Shown one piece after another: positions 26,923-35,003 of a DNA stretch of 64,000 nt; the first letter of the stretch is position 1, and every line of letters begins with the position of its first letter. The notes below the pieces were generated by a model. That model was not told the DNA's origin and searched no databases. It was given only the letters and a program-made list of their open reading frames with translations. The DNA lies in the NCBI GenBank assembly GCA_018609055.1, contig JABAYJ010000008.1:124001-188000 (forward strand), given 5' to 3'. Position numbers and translations under genes: made by a program. The DNA comes from Flavobacteriales bacterium. Lineage in GTDB: Bacteria; Bacteroidota; Bacteroidia; Flavobacteriales_D; CAJJDF01.

Positions 26923-28329
26923 ATGATTGAGCATAAAATAAAATTTGGAACAGACGGATGGAGAGCAATTATTGCTGAAAACTATACTGTAGAAAACGTA
27001 GCAAGAGTATCTGAAGCAACTGCAAAATGGGTAAAAACTAATTTCCCTGAAAACCCAAGTATTGTAGTTGGGCATGATTGCAGATATGCTGGAGAATTGT
27101 TTGCAGAAACTGCAACCAAAGTATTTATCAATCATGGGATAAAAGTAATCTTAGCCAAAGATTTTGTTTCTACTCCAATGGTTTCAATGGCCTGTGTAGA
27201 ACTTAAAGCATCTTTGGGTGTTGTAATAACTGCTAGTCACAATCCTGCTAGTTATAATGGTTACAAACTAAAAGGTCATTTTGGTGGACCACTTCCTCCA
27301 GCTCAGGTTCAAGAAGTACAGGATATGATTCCTGATACTGCCGACAAAAGCTTTGAAAAAATAGCTCTGGAAGGAAACTCATTGTTGGAATACAATGACA
27401 TGGAAACTATGTACGTGAATAAAGTTGAAGAAAATTTTGACCTTCAAGCTATAAAAGATTCTGGATTACAATTTGGTTATGATGCCATGTATGGTGCTGG
27501 ACAAAATGTACTTAGAAGATTATTACCAGATACATTTTTCTTACACTGTGATCACAACCCATCATTTATGGGACAGGCTCCAGAGCCAATTCACAAAAAT
27601 TTATTAGAGTTTTCTGAAGTAATAAGATTATCAGGAGATATTGCTTGTGGACTTGCAACAGATGGAGATGCTGATAGAATTGGACTGTACGACAGTAAAG
27701 GAAACTTTGTAGATTCTCATCATATTATGCTAATCATTGTGAACTATTTATTTACTCACAAAAAAATGACTGGAAAAATATTGACTGCAGCCTCTTCTAC
27801 TCCTCGTTTGGGTAAAATGGCTAAAGAATTTGGTTTAGATTTTGAAGTAGTGAAAGTAGGATTTAAATACATTGCTGACATCATGATAAGAGAAGATGTA
27901 CTGCTTGGTGGTGAGGAATCTGGAGGGATTGCAATTAAAGGACATATTCCTGAGAGAGATGGAATTTGGATGGGATTAGTTATATGGGAATACATGGCCA
28001 AATCAGGTAAATCATTAGAAGATTTAATTGAAGAAGTATACAAGATTGTAAGACCTTTCAAATATCAAAGAGATGATTTGCACATTACAGAAGAATTGAA
28101 AGTGGCTATAATGGCAAAATGTGAAAAGGATGGATTCCAATCATTTGGTGATTACAAAATAACATCTATTGACAAAACAGATGGTTTCAAATTCTTTTTT
28201 GATAATGACGAATGGCTAATGATAAGAGCATCTGGAACTGAACCTGTACTAAGAACTTATGCAGAGAGCAGTGACTTAGCTGGAGCTCAAAAAATATTGA
28301 AAGCTTGTAAAGACGAAATTGGAGCTTAA
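26923..28329 (+). CDS. Alpha-D-phosphohexomutase (phosphoglucomutase/phosphomannomutase)
   Basis: Interconverts hexose 1- and 6-phosphates, feeding sugar-nucleotide synthesis. The 468-residue protein shows all four domains: the start IKFGTDGWRAIIAENYT, the phosphoserine loop TASHNPASYNGYK near residue 104, the metal loop DGDADRIG near 246, the sugar loop GGEESGGIAIKGH near 326 and the phosphate-binding RASGTEPVLRTY near 428. It is closest to the archaeal/bacterial PGM-PMM group rather than GlmM, on start sequence and length; substrate preference is inferred. A clear promoter precedes it and a terminator follows, so it is monocistronic. Confidence 0.92.
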   Translation: MIEHKIKFGTDGWRAIIAENYTVENVARVSEATAKWVKTNFPENPSIVVGHDCRYAGELFAETATKVFINHGIKVILAKDFVSTPMVSMACVELKASLGVVITASHNPASYNGYKLKGHFGGPLPPAQVQEVQDMIPDTADKSFEKIALEGNSLLEYNDMETMYVNKVEENFDLQAIKDSGLQFGYDAMYGAGQNVLRRLLPDTFFLHCDHNPSFMGQAPEPIHKNLLEFSEVIRLSGDIACGLATDGDADRIGLYDSKGNFVDSHHIMLIIVNYLFTHKKMTGKILTAASSTPRLGKMAKEFGLDFEVVKVGFKYIADIMIREDVLLGGEESGGIAIKGHIPERDGIWMGLVIWEYMAKSGKSLEDLIEEVYKIVRPFKYQRDDLHITEELKVAIMAKCEKDGFQSFGDYKITSIDKTDGFKFFFDNDEWLMIRASGTEPVLRTYAESSDLAGAQKILKACKDEIGA

Positions 28330-28350
28330 CATATTTTAAGTAAAAAAAGA

Positions 28351-28380
28351 AAAAGGATAGTTGAAAACAGCTATCCTTTT
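28351..28380 (+). terminator. Intrinsic terminator after the phosphohexomutase gene
   Basis: AAAAGGATAG / CTATCCTTTT, 10-bp perfect stem, 10-nt loop, followed by TTT. It starts 21 nt after the stop codon. Confidence 0.88.
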
Positions 28381-28418
28381 TTTATATTTAAAACTTAATA
28401 CAACATCACAAGTATATC

Positions 28419-29828
28419 TTGAAAAAAACTCAGTTTTATCTTTATTTAATAGTGGCTTTATTATTCTTAGGAATAGTAGATATGCATTTATTTACTGATG
28501 GAATGTTTATGGATGGGTTAATTTATTCAGCCCTTTCAAACAACATGGCAAATGGTTTTGGAAGCTTTTGGTCTCCTTACCTTTCCAATTCAGTTTTTCC
28601 TGAGTTTTATGAGCATCCTCCCCTAGCCCTTGGTTTACAAAGCATGTGGTTTCAGCTATTTGGAGATTCTATTTATATCGAAAGACTTTATTCTCTGTTC
28701 ACCTATTTACTAACTGGAATTGCTACAGTACTTTGTTGGAAAGAACTTGGTAACAAGGTAAAAACTGGATGGATTCCTTTACTATTCTGGTTATTAGTAA
28801 CCAATGTTCAGTGGGCTATTGCTAATAATATGCTTGAGAACACAATGACTGTTTTTGTAGTTTTTTCAGCCTATTTTTGTCTAAAAGGAATAAATCGATC
28901 TAAGGTAATTTACATTGTAATTGGCGGGTTACTACTTTCTTTATCAGTTTTATCTAAAGGATTTGTAGGATTATACATTTGGATAATCCCTTTTACATTA
29001 TTTTTGTTTTTGAGAAAACAAACTATTATTTCAATGGCAATTAAAACAATAGTTTTAGTTCTTTCAACAGCACTTCCGATTCTATTATTATATCTATTTT
29101 CTGAAGATGCATCCAACAACTTTACCAACTACATTAATAACCAAGTTTTAAAAAGTATAGAAACAGCAGTAACCGTAAACTCAAGGTATCAAATATTTTT
29201 GGAGTTCATTCAACACATTTTGGTTCCATTAGGATTGGCTATTCTCATCTTTTTATTTGGAAGAAAAACAGTAGATTATAAAACACATTTCTCTAAGAAT
29301 AAAAAACTAATCTTTGCTTTTTGTTTTCTTTTATTCTGTGGGATAGCACCAATAATGGTTAGTTTAAAACAAAGTGGATTTTACATTCTTACTATTTATC
29401 CGTTTTTTGGGATATTGATGGGACTTATTATTCTTCCAATTATAGAAAAGTGGATGGAATCGAATTTAATTAAATCCAAAAATTTAAGATACTTAAAAGT
29501 TGTAGCTTTTGCTTTTTTAACTGCAGTATTTGCTATAGCAATAAACAAAAATGGTGAAATAGGAAGAGATATTCCTGAAGTAAATGATGCTTATATAGTC
29601 ATAAATCACATAGGAAAAGATACTGAAATCGACATCTGTAAATCACAATTTAATAATTGGAGTAAGCACGGTTACTACTCCCGTTATGGAAAAATTACCC
29701 TATTAAGAGAATCAGAAAAAAATGCTGAGTTTTACTTAGTTTCGAATGACGATTGCAAGCCTAACCCTGAACAGTATAAGAAAGTAAACCTTGAAATGAT
29801 GAATCACACTTTATATCAAAAAAAGTAG
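28419..29828 (+). CDS. GT39/ArnT-like membrane glycosyltransferase
   Basis: A 469-residue GT-C transferase that uses a polyprenyl-phosphate sugar as donor. The first loop carries acidic residues (FTDGMFMDGLIYSALSNNM, residues 25-43) and FYEHPPLALGLQSMWFQLFG near 65, the dolichyl-mannosyl transferase-type first loop with the H/K-P-P motif. About ten membrane helices follow, and a soluble C-terminal tail of about 90 residues. The acceptor (protein or lipid) is unknown. The gene starts at TTG 28419, since no ATG fits and the ORF begins with Lys-rich MKKTQ. It lies alone between a terminator and the symporter gene. Confidence 0.83.
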   Translation: MKKTQFYLYLIVALLFLGIVDMHLFTDGMFMDGLIYSALSNNMANGFGSFWSPYLSNSVFPEFYEHPPLALGLQSMWFQLFGDSIYIERLYSLFTYLLTGIATVLCWKELGNKVKTGWIPLLFWLLVTNVQWAIANNMLENTMTVFVVFSAYFCLKGINRSKVIYIVIGGLLLSLSVLSKGFVGLYIWIIPFTLFLFLRKQTIISMAIKTIVLVLSTALPILLLYLFSEDASNNFTNYINNQVLKSIETAVTVNSRYQIFLEFIQHILVPLGLAILIFLFGRKTVDYKTHFSKNKKLIFAFCFLLFCGIAPIMVSLKQSGFYILTIYPFFGILMGLIILPIIEKWMESNLIKSKNLRYLKVVAFAFLTAVFAIAINKNGEIGRDIPEVNDAYIVINHIGKDTEIDICKSQFNNWSKHGYYSRYGKITLLRESEKNAEFYLVSNDDCKPNPEQYKKVNLEMMNHTLYQKK

Positions 29829-29867
29829 AATTCTTTCTTATCTTTAAAAACACATGAAATCTATATT

Positions 29868-31193
29868 ATGAAAAAATTACCACTTCATTTAAAAATATTA
29901 ATCGGAATGTTCCTTGGAGTAATATTCGGGTTTATAATGATGCAAGTTGATGGGGGGAAATCTTTCACTATAGATTGGATAAAACCACTAGGTACAATAT
30001 TCGTTAATTTATTAAAGCTTATTGCAATCCCATTGATAATAGCCTCTTTACTTAAAGGAATCTCAGATTTAAAAGACATCTCAAAATTTGCTAAAATTGG
30101 TGGAAGGTCTATCCTTATATATGTAGGGACGACAATCATTGCTATCACAATAGGATTATTTGCTGTAAATATTGCAAAGCCTGGAAGTGGAATTTCTGAC
30201 GAAACAATAGCAACTTTAACAGAAACTTATGCCGGCAACTCTAGTATTTCTAGTAAAATAAGTACAGCTGCCTCTCAACAGCAATCTGGCCCTTTAGATT
30301 TTTTAGTTGATATGGTACCGAGTAACTTATTTAGCGCGCTAAGTGATAATGGTAGTATGCTTAAAGTTATCTTTTTCATTATTTTCTTTGGAATTGCTAT
30401 GCTTTTAGTTCCAGAAAAAAGTGCAAAACCTATAAAAGACTTTTTTGATGGATTGAATGATGTGGTACTGAAGATGGTTGATTTAATAATGCTTACTGCA
30501 CCATTTGCTGTATTCGCATTACTAGCAACAGTAATTGTTTCGGCAGAAAGCTGGGAAATAATTGTTGCACTAATGAAATATACATCCACAGTAATTGTAG
30601 GTTTATTATTAATGATAGGTTTCTATCTTTTGCTAGTTGGTTTAATTGTAAAAAAGAATCCATTTTGGTTCTTGAAACAATTAGCTCCCGCACAATTATT
30701 AGCATTTACTACAAGTAGTTCAGCTGCAACATTACCAGTAACAATGGAACGTGTTGAGGAACACCTTGGTGTTGATAAAGAAGTATCAAGTTTTGTATTG
30801 CCAGTTGGTGCAACAATCAATATGGATGGAACAAGTCTTTATCAAGCAGTGGCAGCTGTTTTTATTGCTCAAGCATTAGGAGTAGATTTAACCTTCGGAG
30901 ATCAAATTACTATTGTAATCACAGCACTTATGGCATCTATTGGTTCTGCTGCAGTACCTGGAGCTGGTATGGTAATGTTGGTTATTGTATTACAAGCAGT
31001 AGGAAAATTTACACCAGAACAAATTGCTATAGGATTAACATTAATATTTGCTGTGGACAGGCCTCTTGATATGTTAAGAACTACAATTAATGTAACTGGA
31101 GATGCAACAGTATCAATGCTCGTAGCTAAATCATTAGGCAAACTTCATGACCCTAAACCAAAAAACTGGGACGATAATTTAGAGAATCTTTAA
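29868..31193 (+). CDS. SLC1-family dicarboxylate/amino acid:cation symporter
   Basis: A 441-residue sodium- or proton-coupled importer of glutamate, aspartate or C4-dicarboxylates, of the GltPh/DctA fold. Hairpin HP1 carries the serine-rich tip FTTSSSAATLPVTMERVE near residue 280; TM7 has the ATINMDGTSLYQ motif near 315 (the NMDGT sodium-binding motif). HP2 is IGSAAVPGAGMVML near 360, and TM8 ends IFAVDRPLDMLRTTINVTGD with the substrate-binding Asp and Arg. About eight membrane helices fit the family. The extracellular loop near residue 125 is Ser/Gln-rich. The downstream gene starts 2 nt later and may be coupled. Confidence 0.93.
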   Translation: MKKLPLHLKILIGMFLGVIFGFIMMQVDGGKSFTIDWIKPLGTIFVNLLKLIAIPLIIASLLKGISDLKDISKFAKIGGRSILIYVGTTIIAITIGLFAVNIAKPGSGISDETIATLTETYAGNSSISSKISTAASQQQSGPLDFLVDMVPSNLFSALSDNGSMLKVIFFIIFFGIAMLLVPEKSAKPIKDFFDGLNDVVLKMVDLIMLTAPFAVFALLATVIVSAESWEIIVALMKYTSTVIVGLLLMIGFYLLLVGLIVKKNPFWFLKQLAPAQLLAFTTSSSAATLPVTMERVEEHLGVDKEVSSFVLPVGATINMDGTSLYQAVAAVFIAQALGVDLTFGDQITIVITALMASIGSAAVPGAGMVMLVIVLQAVGKFTPEQIAIGLTLIFAVDRPLDMLRTTINVTGDATVSMLVAKSLGKLHDPKPKNWDDNLENL

Positions 31194-31195
31194 GT

Positions 31196-31993
31196 ATGTG
31201 GGATTTTATAGGAATAATTTGGGAACAATTAAGCGAAACATTTCGTTGGTTTTTCCTTGGATTCTTAACCACAATTGCTGTTCTCATTTTACTTTATCGG
31301 TATCATTTTATAAATAATACTGGAGGAATAGCTTTTATCAAAAAAGTGAGTTACTACTTGTTTCTACCTCTTTATATGGGGATTATTTCTTGGTTTTTCT
31401 CAGCTACTTATATCCTTCAAAAAGATGCGCAAGCATTTGCTCATTATTCAGTAAATAAAATAGAAGATCTGTTATTACCTCAATTATCAAAATACATTAT
31501 ATCTCTATCAAAAGAGTATACAAAGGATGAAATCACATCAAGAGATGAGATAGTAGATAGTTATTTAATGAATTCTGGATATAAAAATGGAGATTTAACT
31601 ACTACTGCAATGAGATGGACACTAACCAATGGTTTGTCTATGGTAGAAGAAAGTGCTATTAAGCATCACAAATCAAATTCAAAAAAAATAAAATCAGATT
31701 ATCTAACTATAATTATAGATTACTTATTGAGCAAAAATGGAATTGTAGGCATCCCTGCTAGTTATATTGAGGGTATGAGTAACGAGACAATAAATTATTA
31801 TAGTCGATCAGTATATTGGTTGCTATTTATAATGTCTTTACCAGTATTGTTAGTTCTGAGTTTAGAGTTTTATTTTGGATTTAAAAGAAAGAGAAAAAAA
31901 GAGCTTATTTCGCCTTTTAAAACTACTGTAGAAAATTCCACAAAGATTGAGCAACAAACACCACAGGTTGACAACCAAAAAAAAATAAACTAA
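31196..31993 (+). CDS. Membrane protein of unknown function
   Basis: I do not recognise this family. The 265-residue protein has two N-terminal membrane helices (about residues 16-35 and 50-72) and one near the C-terminus (about 203-225), ending in a basic tail. Between them lies a soluble, helical, lysine-rich domain (75-200) predicted to be periplasmic. The start is 2 nt after the symporter stop, so it is translated with it and could be an accessory subunit. That is inference. A perfect 14-bp terminator hairpin begins at its stop codon. Confidence 0.72.
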   Translation: MWDFIGIIWEQLSETFRWFFLGFLTTIAVLILLYRYHFINNTGGIAFIKKVSYYLFLPLYMGIISWFFSATYILQKDAQAFAHYSVNKIEDLLLPQLSKYIISLSKEYTKDEITSRDEIVDSYLMNSGYKNGDLTTTAMRWTLTNGLSMVEESAIKHHKSNSKKIKSDYLTIIIDYLLSKNGIVGIPASYIEGMSNETINYYSRSVYWLLFIMSLPVLLVLSLEFYFGFKRKRKKELISPFKTTVENSTKIEQQTPQVDNQKKIN

Positions 31994-32023
31994 AAAAGGG
32001 AATTCCAATGGAATTCCCTTTTT
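31993..32023 (+). terminator. Intrinsic terminator (perfect 14-bp stem)
   Basis: AAAAAGGGAATTCC / GGAATTCCCTTTTT with a 3-nt AAT loop, starting at the last base of the upstream gene. It is symmetrical, so it would also stop transcription on the other strand. Confidence 0.92.
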
Positions 32024-32030
32024 CAAATCC

Positions 32031-32078
32031 TCTTACGATTAGTACCGTAAGAAAATGTTAGTCACGAACCACCGTGAC
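32031..32078. repeat. Two further short hairpins between terminators
   Basis: TCTTACG (32031-32037) pairs with CGTAAGA (32046-32052), and GTCACG (32061-32066) pairs with CGTGAC (32073-32078). With the flanking terminator stems they make four separate inverted repeats in about 125 nt. Their function is unknown. Confidence 0.6.
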
Positions 32079-32079
32079 A

Positions 32080-32116
32080 TTTTTTGGAGTGAAACTATTA
32101 AAAACACTCCAAAAAA
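32080..32116. terminator. Bidirectional terminator hairpin
   Basis: TTTTTTGGAGTG / CACTCCAAAAAA, 12-bp perfect stem with a 13-nt loop and a T6 run on each strand. It lies 17 nt past the stop of the small minus-strand gene, which it probably terminates. Confidence 0.8.
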
Positions 32117-32133
32117 GCAGTTTAATTATTTTG

Positions 32134-32274
32134 TTAGTTATATAACTTCACTAATTGTCTTTTTAGTGTGTTCATATACTTTAATTGTTCAATATATTCT
32201 TTTACCAAACCTCTATTCATTAATTCAATAGCTCTATCTCTTGCTAATTCGTATCTTAATTTTAAGTTCAACAT
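32134..32274 (-). CDS. 46-residue conserved-looking small protein
   Basis: A short, well-formed gene: ATG at 32274, 46 codons, TAA at 32134. The product begins MLNLKLRYELARDRAIELMN and ends QLVKLYN. It is a charged amphipathic helical protein with no membrane segment. I think very similar small proteins occur singly in Flavobacteriales, but I cannot check this. A terminator hairpin follows directly, and the start is 166 nt from the divergent T9SS gene. It could be a regulator or nucleic-acid-associated protein; nothing proves either. Confidence 0.65.
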   Translation of the reverse strand: MLNLKLRYELARDRAIELMNRGLVKEYIEQLKYMNTLKRQLVKLYN

Positions 32275-32440
32275 AGTTAATTAGTTTTATGGTTTATATT
32301 AGATATATAACAATAGACGTGCCAAACTAAATTTTATTACATGAAAAACGACCGTTAAATAATTATAGTCTCCTTTAAATAATTGTCATAATTTTTTGTT
32401 AAATTTATACTTTATAATTAATCATAATACATAATAACAA

Positions 32441-34417
32441 ATGAAAAAAATTCTACTTTCAATAATGGCACTTGGTGCCTATTTCACGGTAAGCGCGCAA
32501 TATCACTTCTTTTTTGAAGCAAATGGAGCTAATCCTGGAGGATTAAATACTGAAGCAACTGAATATCCAGTTGGTGGAGGAATGGGAGCCGGTTGGGCAC
32601 CAGTTCTAGGTACAACAAATGCTTTGCCAACAGCAAGTGCTTCACAAACTATACCTTTTGCATTTAACTTTAATGGAGGAGCAGTTACTACTTATACTGC
32701 AATGTCAAATGCATCTATCTCTTTTGCAGCTAGTCCAAGTGCACCATCAACATATGCTACAGTTACTATGCCATCTGCAACATTGCCAGATAGCTCTGTA
32801 AACATTATGGGTATTCAAGGTTCTGGAGCAAGTGATAATATTGTATCTAAAACCTTTGGTACTGCACCAAACAGACAACACTGGATACATTTTGCTTCTT
32901 ACACTCCATCAACTTTAACTGGATGGACGTACTGGGCAATCGTACTAGAAGAAACTACGAACAATATTTTTGTTGTTGATATGAGAGCTAATGCTGTATA
33001 TACTGGAATTACTGTAGGTATTCAAGTAAACAGTACTACTGCTTATGTTACTGGAGCTCATTCAACTTTGGCTTCGAATGATCCTTCACCTACTGATAAC
33101 AGATACTACGAATTTATTCCTGGTGTTCAACCTTTAACTGATATGGCTGCTAAAACAAGTACATTAGCTCCAATTCAGGTTTTAAGTACTGGACCTTTTA
33201 CAATTGCTGGTACAATTCAAAACAGAGGTTCTGCTACTGTTACTTCATATGACTTAAACTATAAAGTTGGTGCAGGTGCTGTTGTAACATCTGCTATTAC
33301 TGGAGCTAGTATTGCAAATGGAGCAACTGGTAACTTTTCTCACCCAACTACATGGGCTCCTGCAACTTCAGGAAACTACTCTATCGAAGCATGGGCAACT
33401 AACATTAATGGAAATACAGATTTAAATACTGCTAACGATAAAGTTACTTTTAGTATCTCAGTTGTAGATACAGTAGTACCAAGAAAACCATTATTAGAAG
33501 TATTTACTTCTTCTACTTGTGGACCTTGTGTTGCTGGTAACCAAAACATGGATAATGTTGTATTACCTGCAATTACTGATTACACAGTAATTAAGTATCA
33601 ACAAAACTTCCCTGGTGCTGGAGATCCTTATTTTACAAGTGAAAGTGTAAACAGAAGAGGATTTTACGGAGTTAACTCTATTCCAAGAATGGAAATTGAC
33701 GGAGAATGGGATCAGAATGCTGCTTCTTTTACAGCAGCAATTTTTAATTCTTACAAAGCTGAACCTGCTTTTGTAGGGATTAACATTACAAGTGCAAGAT
33801 TTGCAGGACCACAAGTAAGAATTGAAGGTGTAATTACTCCTTATGCTACTTTATCTGGAAACCTAAGATACCATGTTGTAATTAACGAAAAGAAAACTAC
33901 TCAAAATGTTGGGTCAAATGGTGAAACTGAATTTTTTGAAGTAATGATGGATATGATTCCTGATGAAAATGGTAATGTTTTAACATCATTAAATAATGGA
34001 GTTGTAACTAACTTTAGTACTTTCTCTAATATGTCAACTTCTAATGTTGAAGAATTTAGCGACTTAAAAGCTGTTGTATTTGTTCAAGATATGACAACTG
34101 GTAAAGTAATGCAGTCTGAATGGATGGACGTTACTGCTTCTCCAGCTTCAATTGATGAAAATGCAACTAATGCTACTTTAAATGTATTCCCTAACCCAAG
34201 TAATGGTTTAGTAAACTTAGAATACATTTCTGCTGAAACTGCTAACGTAACTGTTACAGTAATGAATACTTTAGGAGCAGTTGTTTACAATGCTAACATG
34301 GCACACAACAACTCTACTATGAAGTCATTTGATTTTTCTCACCTTACTAAAGGTGTTTATTTAGTAAATGTTTCTTCTGATAAAGGAACTGTAACTAAAA
34401 AGATGATTATTCAATAA
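32441..34417 (+). CDS. Omp28-like T9SS-secreted protein with thioredoxin-like motif
   Basis: A 658-residue secreted protein. Signal peptide to about residue 19 (YFTVSAQ), then a beta-rich N-terminal region (20-220) and a CARDB-like or Ig-like region near 235-345. LLEVFTSSTCGPCVAGNQNM near residue 352 begins an Omp28-type thioredoxin-like domain with a CxxC (CGPC), suggesting disulfide activity outside the cell. Residues 575-658 form the T9SS type A domain (LNVFPNPSNGLVNLEY ... KKMIIQ). Codon use is strongly biased to A/T-ending codons, suggesting high expression. It is monocistronic, with a strong terminator after it. Confidence 0.87.
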   Translation: MKKILLSIMALGAYFTVSAQYHFFFEANGANPGGLNTEATEYPVGGGMGAGWAPVLGTTNALPTASASQTIPFAFNFNGGAVTTYTAMSNASISFAASPSAPSTYATVTMPSATLPDSSVNIMGIQGSGASDNIVSKTFGTAPNRQHWIHFASYTPSTLTGWTYWAIVLEETTNNIFVVDMRANAVYTGITVGIQVNSTTAYVTGAHSTLASNDPSPTDNRYYEFIPGVQPLTDMAAKTSTLAPIQVLSTGPFTIAGTIQNRGSATVTSYDLNYKVGAGAVVTSAITGASIANGATGNFSHPTTWAPATSGNYSIEAWATNINGNTDLNTANDKVTFSISVVDTVVPRKPLLEVFTSSTCGPCVAGNQNMDNVVLPAITDYTVIKYQQNFPGAGDPYFTSESVNRRGFYGVNSIPRMEIDGEWDQNAASFTAAIFNSYKAEPAFVGINITSARFAGPQVRIEGVITPYATLSGNLRYHVVINEKKTTQNVGSNGETEFFEVMMDMIPDENGNVLTSLNNGVVTNFSTFSNMSTSNVEEFSDLKAVVFVQDMTTGKVMQSEWMDVTASPASIDENATNATLNVFPNPSNGLVNLEYISAETANVTVTVMNTLGAVVYNANMAHNNSTMKSFDFSHLTKGVYLVNVSSDKGTVTKKMIIQ

Positions 34418-34440
34418 GTAAAGAATACTTATAAACTTAA

Positions 34441-34470
34441 AAAGCCTTCTGATTCATTTCAGAAGGCTTT
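34441..34470. terminator. Intrinsic terminator
   Basis: AAAGCCTTCTGA / TCAGAAGGCTTT, 12-bp perfect stem with a 6-nt loop and T8 run. It lies between the T9SS gene and the convergent OsmC pseudogene. Confidence 0.92.
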
Positions 34471-34495
34471 TTTTTGGTTTATACAGTAGTTGATA

Positions 34496-34963
34496 TTAAG
34501 ATCTAATTGTCTGATTATGTTTAATAGGTAAGTTACATGAATTAGCAATAAAGCACATTTTATTGGCTTCTTCATGAAGTAGGTTTGCTTTATTTATATT
34601 AATGGAATGAGATATAATTATCTTAGGGTTTAAAGTTACCTCAACAAATTTTCCGCTTCCATTTTCAAATTCCTTCATGACTCCAATAACTCCATCTATA
34701 TATTCTAATGCTATAATGTTATGTATTGCACATAGATGAAGGTACCAAAGCATATGGCAAGACGAGATTGAGGATAGAAAAAGTTCCTCTGTATTATATT
34801 TTGTCTTATCACCAAGAAAAGAAGGGTCGGACGAACCAATTATCGAATCATACTTTCCATCTACTATGATTTTATGATCTCTATTTTAAGACTTAAAGTT
34901 AGAAGTTCCTTTTCCTTCATTTCCTATCCATTCAACTTTAATCTCGTAGTTATGCTTTTTCAT
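34496..34963 (-). pseudogene. OsmC-family peroxiredoxin-like gene with a premature stop
   Basis: Reading from ATG 34963 gives MKKHNYEIKVEWIGNEGKGT and SNFKS, then TAA at 34888-34886, then NRDHKIIVDGKYDSIIGSSD, PSFLGDKTKYNTEELFLSSI and SSCHMLWYLHLCA in the same frame. These are OsmC/YhfA family features, including the catalytic-region Cys of SSCHMLW. The stop sits where relatives have Tyr or similar (TAC or TAT to TAA), a single base change. The rest of the frame is intact to 34496 and the full length (155 codons) is normal. Translation could restart only at Met 71. OsmC enzymes detoxify organic hydroperoxides; this copy is probably inactive or recently inactivated. Confidence 0.85.
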
Positions 34964-35003
34964 TAATTAAATCTAGCGTGATTCTTTTACTTTGGCTTTT
35001 TTT

